Both the position numbers and the translations under genes were made by a program. Of a DNA stretch of 10,369 bases, positions 5,215-10,369 are shown piece by piece. Below the pieces are notes generated by a model. It saw only the letters and a list, made by a program, of their open reading frames with translations, was not told where the DNA came from and did not search any database. Within the stretch, counting starts at the first letter, position 1. Each line of letters opens with the position of its first letter. Origin of the DNA: an uncultured Fretibacterium sp. (GTDB taxonomy: Bacteria; Synergistota; Synergistia; Synergistales; Aminobacteriaceae); contig NZ_CALIAA010000312.1 of assembly GCF_938040765.1 (NCBI RefSeq), positions 1-10,369 of the forward strand. Reading direction: 5' to 3'.

Positions 5215-6399
5215 CTAACCGACAATTCCCAGCTCGCGCCCGACGGCGACAAACTGCGCCACCCCCTCGTCGAGGTCCTCCCGGCTGTGCGCGGCGCTGA
5301 CCATCACGCGGATGCGTGCGGTGCCCTTGGGAACCGTCGGGAAAACGATAGCCGTGGCGAAGACCCCGCGCTCGAAGAGGGCGGCGCTGACGTCCTTGGC
5401 CGTCTGGGCCCCCCCCACGATCACCGGGGTGATGGGCGTCTCGCTCTTGCCGACGTCGAAGCCATACCGCTTCATCTCCGCCTTGAGGTATCGGCCGTTC
5501 TCCCAGAGGCGCGTCACCCGCTCGTCGCTCTCCTCCATGATCTCGACCGCCGCCAGGTTCGCCGCGACGTCGGGGACGGTCATGGCGCTGCTGAAGAGGT
5601 TGGGACGAGCCTTCTGGCGCAGGAAATCGATCAGCGTCGCACTTCCGGCCACGATGCCCCCCACGACGCCGAACGCCTTGGACATCGTCCCGATCTCGAT
5701 ATCCACCCGGCCGTGCAGGCCAAAGTGATCGACGATACCGCGCCCGCCGCGCCCCAGGACCCCCTCCCCATGCGCGTCGTCCACCGCGACCATCGCGCCG
5801 AACTCCTCGGCGGCCTCCACGATCTCCGGCAGCCTGGCGACATCGCCATCCATCGAGAACACGCCGTCCGTGACGATCAGTCTGCGTCCCGGCTCGGAGG
5901 CATGCTCCCTGAGCTTCGACCGCAGGTCCTCGATGTCGGAGTGTCCATAGCGCAGGGTTCGCGCCTTGGAGAGCCGGCAGGCGTCGATAATCGAGGCGTG
6001 GTTCAGCGCGTCGCTGAAGATCAGGTCCCCCTCACCCGTCACGGTCGGCATCACGGCAAGGTTGCCGCAGAAGCCGGACTGCACGGTGATGGCGGCCTCG
6101 GTGCCCTTGAATCGCGCCAGCTTCCTCTCGAGCTCCAGATGGATGTCCATCGTCCCCGCGATGGTGCGGACGGCCCCCGGACCGACCCCGTAACGGTCGA
6201 TGAGCTCCCTGGCCCGCGCACAGACACGCGGGTCGTTGGCAAGCCCCAGATAGTTGTTGGAGCAGAGGTTCAGGTACCTCTTGCCGTCGATCTCGATCCG
6301 GGCCCCCTGGGGGCCCGTCAGCGTGCGGATATTCCCATAGAGCCCCTCCCGCTTCATGCGGTCGAGCTCGTCCCTCATGAACGCCGTCGAAACAGCCAT
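5215..6399 (-). CDS. kbl: Glycine C-acetyltransferase (2-amino-3-ketobutyrate CoA ligase)
   Basis: This 394-residue fold-type I PLP enzyme of the alpha-oxoamine synthase family cleaves 2-amino-3-ketobutyrate with CoA to glycine and acetyl-CoA. It shows INLCSNNYLGLA-like NLCSNNYLGLAN (44-55), GPGAVRTIAGT (73-83), His134 of LNHASIID stacking on PLP, VDDAHGEGVLGRGGRG (206-221) with PLP-binding Asp/His, and the Schiff-base Lys241 in GTMSKAFGVVGG. The C-terminus has FPTVPKGTARIRVMVSAAH (353-371). Sister enzymes (BioF, HemA, Spt) share these motifs; the adjacent threonine dehydrogenase makes Kbl the best call. I chose ATG 6399 over the in-frame ATG at 6426 because GGAGGG (6412-6407) stands 7 nt before it and the encoded N-terminus then has the usual family length. 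Confidence 0.93.
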   Translation of the reverse strand: MAVSTAFMRDELDRMKREGLYGNIRTLTGPQGARIEIDGKRYLNLCSNNYLGLANDPRVCARARELIDRYGVGPGAVRTIAGTMDIHLELERKLARFKGTEAAITVQSGFCGNLAVMPTVTGEGDLIFSDALNHASIIDACRLSKARTLRYGHSDIEDLRSKLREHASEPGRRLIVTDGVFSMDGDVARLPEIVEAAEEFGAMVAVDDAHGEGVLGRGGRGIVDHFGLHGRVDIEIGTMSKAFGVVGGIVAGSATLIDFLRQKARPNLFSSAMTVPDVAANLAAVEIMEESDERVTRLWENGRYLKAEMKRYGFDVGKSETPITPVIVGGAQTAKDVSAALFERGVFATAIVFPTVPKGTARIRVMVSAAHSREDLDEGVAQFVAVGRELGIVG

Positions 6400-6406
6400 T
6401 GACCAT

Positions 6407-6412
6407 CCCTCC
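6407..6412 (-). promoter_or_regulatory. Ribosome binding site that fixes the kbl start
   Basis: GGAGGG on the minus strand lies 7 nt upstream of ATG 6399. It would fall inside the gene if the upstream in-frame ATG at 6426 were used, so it decides for the shorter form. Confidence 0.8.
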
Positions 6413-6605
6413 ACATCCGGCCGCACGTAACGGCCTCATCCTCCAAGGCCCGCGAACGACCCCGAAGCACTCCGTCGGTCCATCGGCAAAGCACTATGCA
6501 GTACGCCTTTGTTTCTCTGTATTCAGTTTGTCACGGCACAGCGGGAAGGTCAAATATATTCGCGAGGAGGGCAGACGGTCCTCCGCATGGGGAAGGGGGG
6601 GAACT
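6413..6605 (-). other. Leader region between rluD and kbl
   Basis: About 200 nt without a gene. It is less GC-rich in its middle (6490-6560) than the flanking genes, as expected for a promoter region. Close to the kbl Shine-Dalgarno a 5-bp GC stem (6419-6423 with 6431-6435) can form. A -35-like TTGACC occurs on the minus strand near 6552-6547, but its 17-bp partner is not a good -10, so I cannot name the kbl promoter with confidence. No riboswitch core was recognised. Confidence 0.4.
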
Positions 6606-7652
6606 CTACAGGAACCTTCGGCTCAGATACTCCCGCAGTTCGTCGGGCAGCGGCGAGCGGAACTCCAGCCGTGCCCCGGTTATGGGGTGGGCGAAGGCCA
6701 GCCGCCAGGAGTGCAGGAAGACGCGCCCGAACCCCGGCTCGTCCGGTGCCCCGTAGAGCACGTCGCCGACCAGCGGATGTCCCAGAGCCGCGAGGTGCAC
6801 CCGGATCTGGTGCGTGCGGCCCGTGTGGAGCACACAGAGCACCAGGGAAAGCCCCCCGCGATGGCTCAGGACGCGGTACCCCGTGAGGGCCGGCCGGCCG
6901 CCCTCGACCACAGCCATCCGCAGGCGGTTTGCGGGGTCGCGGCCAATAGGGCCCGAAAGCGTCCCCTCGCCGGGCGCGGGGCGCCCATGCACCAGGGCCA
7001 GATACTCCTTCTCCACCGAGCGGTCCCGGAACATCGCCTGGAGCGCCTCCATCGCGTCCTGCCGGCGCGCGACGACCATGAGCCCGGAGGTCGTCGCGTC
7101 CAGCCGGTGCACGATGCCCGGCCTCCGCACGTTGTTGAACGGCCCCATATCCGGATAGCGCCACATCAGGCCGTGGACGAGCGTACCGCACCAGTGGCCG
7201 GGCGCGGGGTGGACCACCAGGCCGGCGGGCTTGTCCACCACCAGCAGGGCGTCGTCCTCGTGGACGACCCGAAAATCCACGGGCTCCGGCTCGAACTCCA
7301 GGTTCTCGGGGGCCGGCATTTCGATGCGGCAGACCGCCCCCTCCGCAACCCTCAGCGAGGGCTTCGGCCTGAGGCCGCCGCAGGACACGCGCCCCTCGCG
7401 CACCAGCCTCTGGGCGAAGGAGCGGGTGAGACCCAGACGACGGGCCAGCAGGACGTCCAGCCGCATCCCCGCGTCGGCACCCGTGCACAGGACCTCCTCG
7501 ATCGGGCTCCCGCCCTCTCCGTCGGAGAGCTCCCGTCCCGATACCCCGGCGGGCCCCATCCCGACTTCATCTGCAGAAGAGCCCCCCTCGAGAGGGGAGC
7601 TCTTCTGCGTTCCGGACGGCATTCCGGCATCGGCACAGCGTTCGGCCGTCAA
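6606..7652 (-). CDS. rluD: RluD-family 23S rRNA pseudouridine synthase (TTG start)
   Basis: This 348-residue RluA/RluD-family enzyme isomerises uridines in 23S rRNA helix 69 (the family role; the exact target is not shown here). An S4 RNA-binding domain occupies about 62-112 (RLDVLLARRLGLTRS). The catalytic domain has VDKPAGLVVHPAPGH (139-153), the active-site Asp185 in GIVHRLDATTSGL (179-191) and LHTGRTHQIRVHL (275-287). TTG 7652 is preceded by GAGGAG with a 6-nt spacer that overlaps the ileS stop, so the gene is probably coupled to ileS. Residues 1-55 are a Gly/Ser/Glu-rich, unconserved extension encoded across a large palindrome (7573-7608). A later in-frame ATG at residue 32 would remove much of it, but with a poorer ribosome site. 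No lspA lies between ileS and this gene, although ileS-lspA-rluD order is common elsewhere. Confidence 0.92.
   Translation of the reverse strand: MTAERCADAGMPSGTQKSSPLEGGSSADEVGMGPAGVSGRELSDGEGGSPIEEVLCTGADAGMRLDVLLARRLGLTRSFAQRLVREGRVSCGGLRPKPSLRVAEGAVCRIEMPAPENLEFEPEPVDFRVVHEDDALLVVDKPAGLVVHPAPGHWCGTLVHGLMWRYPDMGPFNNVRRPGIVHRLDATTSGLMVVARRQDAMEALQAMFRDRSVEKEYLALVHGRPAPGEGTLSGPIGRDPANRLRMAVVEGGRPALTGYRVLSHRGGLSLVLCVLHTGRTHQIRVHLAALGHPLVGDVLYGAPDEPGFGRVFLHSWRLAFAHPITGARLEFRSPLPDELREYLSRRFL
7573..7608. repeat. 36-nt near-perfect palindrome inside the rluD 5' coding region
   Basis: GCAGAAGAGC (7573-7582) matches its complement GCTCTTCTGC (7599-7608) exactly. Inside, CCCCTC (7584-7589) pairs with GAGGGG (7592-7597) around GA, leaving one C/A mismatch (7583/7598). 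This gives 16 paired bases in a 36-nt unit. No U-run follows on either strand, so it is not a standard terminator. It is translated in frame as part of the unconserved N-terminal extension of RluD. Confidence 0.9.
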
Positions 7653-7658
7653 CTTCGT

Positions 7659-7664
7659 CTCCTC
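7659..7664 (-). promoter_or_regulatory. Ribosome binding site for the rluD TTG start, overlapping the ileS stop
   Basis: GAGGAG on the minus strand shares its first bases with the ileS stop TGA (7665-7663) and stands 6 nt before TTG 7652. It is the main evidence for the TTG start and for coupling with ileS. Confidence 0.75.
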
Positions 7665-10369
7665 AGTTCCGATCCTTCAGAACCGCGGCACATCGCGAGC
7701 ACAGGCCGTCCCCGGCCGCGCCCTCCGTGTACTTCCAGCAACGCGGGCACTTGATGCCGGGCGTGAATCCCGCAGCCATCTCGAGCCCCGTCGCCTCGTC
7801 CCGGATCGGGGCCCCGAGGCTGAGCGCGTCCGTCCACTCGAATCGGGAGACGATGACGAGATCCGCCAGCTCCTGCTCCGAGAAGGCGCCTGCCACGCGA
7901 TCCATGGCGGAGTTACGCTTGACCTGGACGGCCGCCTCCAGGGAGGTGCCGATGGTCTTCGCGGCGCGCAGCCCCTCCAGCATCCGGCTCACGGCCCCGC
8001 GGAGCAGCAGCGCGTCCTGCCACAGATCGTTCAGCCCCTCGTCGATCCGGGAGGGATCCACCGCCGGGAAGTCCGACAGGAACACGCTCTCGGGCAACGA
8101 GGCATCGAGTGTCCGCATCTCCTGCCAGATCTCCTCGGCCGTGAAGCTCAGGATCGGGGCCAGCATCCGCGTCAGGACCGAGAGCACCTCCCACATCGCC
8201 GTCCGGGCGCTGCGGCGCCCCAGGGAGTCCGCTCCCTCCACGTAGAGCCGGTCCTTGCTCACGTCCAGATAGAACGCGCTCAGCTCGTTGACGCACAGCG
8301 AGTGGATGGCGTTGGTCGGCACGTGGAACTCGTACTCCTCGAAGGCCTCGCGCGCCTTTCCGATGACCCGGTGCAGGCGGTCGAGGATCCAGCGGTCCAT
8401 CGACAGGAGCTCTTCATAGGGAAGCGTGTCCTTCCGGGGGTCGAACCCGTGCAGGTTGCCCAGCAGGAAGCGCGCGGTGTTGCGGATGCGCCGGTACGTC
8501 TCCGACAGGGACTTCATGATGGTCTGAGAGATGCGGACGTCGTTCCGGTAGTCGGTGGAGGCCACCCACAGACGCAGGATGTCCGCCCCATACTCGTCCA
8601 CGACCTCCTGAGGCAGCACCACGTTGCCCAGGGACTTGGACATCTTGCGCCCCTCGCCGTCCAGGATGAAGCCGTGGGTCAGGACGTTCCGGTATGGAGC
8701 CTGGTCCTTCACCGCCACGGCGGTCAAAAGCGAGGACTGGAACCAGCCGCGATGCTGATCGCTGCCCTCCAGGTACATCTCCGTGGGCCAGCTCAGGCCG
8801 AAACGCTCGTTCAGGACGGCCAGATGCGTCACCCCGGAGTCGAACCACACGTCCAGGATGTTGCCGTCCTTCTCCACGTTGCGGGAGCCGCAGGCATCGC
8901 ACACGGCGCGGTCTCCGAAGAGCTCCTCCACCGTTCGGCTCCACCAGATCGACGACCCCTCGGGGCTCTCCCCAACCTTATCCGCAAAGCTGCGCACCCG
9001 GTCGGGCGTCAGGCTGTGCGCCCCGCAGTCCCGGCATTTGAGCGCGGGGACGGGCACCCCCCAGACCCTCTGCCGGCTGATGCACCAGTCGGACCGGTCG
9101 CTCACCATGTTGTGGATGCGGTCGCGTCCCCACTCCGGAATCCAGCGGACATCCTTATCGATGACGTCGAGAGCCCTGTCCCTGAACTTGGAGACGGCGA
9201 TGAACCACTGGTCGGTCGCGCGGAAGATCACCGGCTTCTTGCAGCGCCAGCAGTGCGGATAGCTGTGCATGATCGTCCCGCTCCCCAGAAGGCGCCCGCG
9301 CTCGGCGATCATCTCGATGGCTCGCTTCCCGCCCTCCTCGATGGGCATGCCCTCGAAGAAAGGGGTGCCCTTTTCATAGACGCCCGCGTCGTCCACCGGA
9401 TTGTAGATGTCGATGCCATAGCGGATCCCCGTCTCGTAGTCCTCGACGCCGTGCCCCGGGGCCGTGTGGACGCACCCCGTGCCGGAGTCCAGGATTACGT
9501 AATCCGCCAGGACCAGCGGGATGTCCCGGTCATCACAGAAGGGGTGAACGGCCAGCAGGTTCTCCAGGTCCGAGCCCCGGACCGTGAGCAGGGGTTCGCC
9601 GCCCTTCAGGCCGGTCGCAGCAAACACGGCATCCTTGAGGCCGACGGCAAAGAGGTACACCTTTCCGCCGCAGTCGTAGAAGCCGTACTCGTACTGCGGA
9701 TGCAGCGCCACCGCCATGCTGGCGGCCAGGGTCCAGGGCGTGGTCGTCCAGATGACGACGCTGACGTCCCGTCCTGCAAGCTGGGGGAACTTCTCCGCAG
9801 CCCTCGGCATGGGATAGGCGACATAGACCGAGGACGAGGATTCGTCCCAATACTCGATCTCCCCAGTCGCCAGGGCCGTCTGGCAGTCGATGCACCAGTA
9901 GACGGGCTTCAGCCCGCGATACACCAGCCCCTTCTCCACCATGTCGGCAAAGGCGCGGAGCTCCAGGGTCTCGAAGCCGGGGTCCAGGGTGATGTAGGGC
10001 TTGTCCCACTCGCCGAACACCCCCAGCCGCTTGAACTCCTCGCGCTGGACGTCCAGGTAGTGCAGCGCGGTAGCCGTGCATTTCTTGCGCAGCTCCAGGG
10101 GATCCACGGATTCCTTCGAGAGCTTCTCGTCCTTCAGCACCCTCAGCTCGATGGGCAGGCCGTGCGTGTCCCACCCCGGGACGTAGGGCGCGTACCGGCC
10201 TGTCATCGTCTTGTACTTGGGGATGAAATCCTTCAGAACTTTGTTGAAGGCGGTCCCGATGTGTATGTTTGCGTTGGCGTAGGGCGGGCCGTCGTGAAGG
10301 ACGAAACGCTCGTCCGCACCCTTTCTGGCCTCCACGGCCTTATGGTACGTGTCGTGCTCCTGCCAGAAC
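7663..10369 (-). CDS. ileS: Isoleucyl-tRNA synthetase (5' end beyond the window)
   Basis: This is a class Ia synthetase that charges tRNA-Ile and edits valine. The frame stays open to the right edge with 901 visible residues, starting FWQEHDTYHKAVEARKG; this matches the region about 45 residues into IleS, so the true start lies outside. The GTG at 10335 is internal. Visible residues: GPPYANANIHIGTAFNK (28-44) holds the HIGH motif as HIGT, a common IleS variant. The editing (CP1) domain has TTTPWTLAASMAV (208-220) and GTGCVHTAPGHGVEDY (296-311). Then come WCISRQRVWGVPVP (428-441), FDSGVTH (509-515) and KMSKS (575-579). The anticodon-binding domain follows, and the C-terminal zinc site is CPRCW with CSRC (874-893). 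This is the bacterial type with a C-terminal zinc finger. Any T-box leader would be outside the window. Confidence 0.98.
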   Translation of the reverse strand, partial: FWQEHDTYHKAVEARKGADERFVLHDGPPYANANIHIGTAFNKVLKDFIPKYKTMTGRYAPYVPGWDTHGLPIELRVLKDEKLSKESVDPLELRKKCTATALHYLDVQREEFKRLGVFGEWDKPYITLDPGFETLELRAFADMVEKGLVYRGLKPVYWCIDCQTALATGEIEYWDESSSSVYVAYPMPRAAEKFPQLAGRDVSVVIWTTTPWTLAASMAVALHPQYEYGFYDCGGKVYLFAVGLKDAVFAATGLKGGEPLLTVRGSDLENLLAVHPFCDDRDIPLVLADYVILDSGTGCVHTAPGHGVEDYETGIRYGIDIYNPVDDAGVYEKGTPFFEGMPIEEGGKRAIEMIAERGRLLGSGTIMHSYPHCWRCKKPVIFRATDQWFIAVSKFRDRALDVIDKDVRWIPEWGRDRIHNMVSDRSDWCISRQRVWGVPVPALKCRDCGAHSLTPDRVRSFADKVGESPEGSSIWWSRTVEELFGDRAVCDACGSRNVEKDGNILDVWFDSGVTHLAVLNERFGLSWPTEMYLEGSDQHRGWFQSSLLTAVAVKDQAPYRNVLTHGFILDGEGRKMSKSLGNVVLPQEVVDEYGADILRLWVASTDYRNDVRISQTIMKSLSETYRRIRNTARFLLGNLHGFDPRKDTLPYEELLSMDRWILDRLHRVIGKAREAFEEYEFHVPTNAIHSLCVNELSAFYLDVSKDRLYVEGADSLGRRSARTAMWEVLSVLTRMLAPILSFTAEEIWQEMRTLDASLPESVFLSDFPAVDPSRIDEGLNDLWQDALLLRGAVSRMLEGLRAAKTIGTSLEAAVQVKRNSAMDRVAGAFSEQELADLVIVSRFEWTDALSLGAPIRDEATGLEMAAGFTPGIKCPRCWKYTEGAAGDGLCSRCAAVLKDRN

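Noticed and set aside
4059..5300. Plus-strand frame of about 410 codons beginning in the tRNA-Cys
   Set aside because: It runs through a tRNA gene in antisense and then antisense to tdh. Its composition is an artefact of the opposite coding strand.
4891..6402. Long plus-strand open frame (about 500 codons) opposite kbl and tdh
   Set aside because: It is the complement of well-recognised genes in GC-rich DNA, where the opposite strand is often open. It has no family motif and crosses the kbl-tdh gap with no ribosome site.
6400..6426. Earlier in-frame ATG for kbl at 6426
   Set aside because: The strong GGAGGG would fall inside the gene, and the nine extra residues are not like the family.
7573..7608. 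Palindrome as the intrinsic terminator of ileS
   Set aside because: It lies downstream of the rluD start and has no U-run on either side.
10252..10290. HIGT instead of HIGH in IleS as a defective active site
   Set aside because: HIGT is a frequent natural variant in bacterial IleS, and all other motifs including KMSKS and the zinc site are intact.
1..10369. CRISPR array, tandem repeats, insertion sequence, toxin-antitoxin pair
   Set aside because: Reading both strands I saw no regularly spaced repeats, transposase motifs, terminal inverted repeats or small paired genes.

Overview
The window is a GC-rich, chromosomal-looking stretch of a bacterium. It carries housekeeping genes and no CRISPR array, insertion sequence or phage gene. 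The xerC-hslV-hslU order, the SDR-type threonine dehydrogenase next to kbl, and the strong G/C preference at third codon positions would fit Synergistota or a related lineage. That assignment is inference from gene content and style and is not proven by any marker here.

Layout. The left end (1-754, minus strand) is a reading frame open at the window edge. It begins as ThiD (HMP/HMP-P kinase) and switches in frame, near residue 135, to the C-terminal part of a polyketide-synthase-type ketoreductase. Upstream of it on the minus strand lie a good sigma70-type promoter (940-968), a TPP riboswitch aptamer (about 835-918), a hairpin with a U-tract (775-815) and a strong Shine-Dalgarno sequence. A divergent promoter (1007-1034, plus strand) drives xerC-hslV-hslU (1042-3956), which encodes a tyrosine recombinase and the two subunits of the ClpQY/HslUV protease. 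This unit ends in a 26-nt perfect palindrome that works as a terminator in both directions.

Everything to the right is on the minus strand. In transcriptional order it is: ileS (5' end beyond the right edge), rluD-family pseudouridine synthase (TTG start, coupled to the ileS stop), kbl, tdh (the two-step threonine-to-glycine pathway), and tRNA-Cys(GCA), which faces the terminator shared with hslU.

How the genes work together. HslV and HslU form one ATP-dependent protease, with start and stop codons overlapping as ATGA. Tdh oxidises threonine to 2-amino-3-ketobutyrate and Kbl cleaves this with CoA to glycine and acetyl-CoA. IleS, RluD and tRNA-Cys belong to translation. The main anomaly is the TPP-riboswitch-controlled ThiD/ketoreductase chimera: each half lacks what it needs for activity, so it is either an assembly chimera or a real gene-breaking recombination. 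The divergent promoter region also holds two inverted repeats that look like operators. I did not find a clear new multi-gene system.
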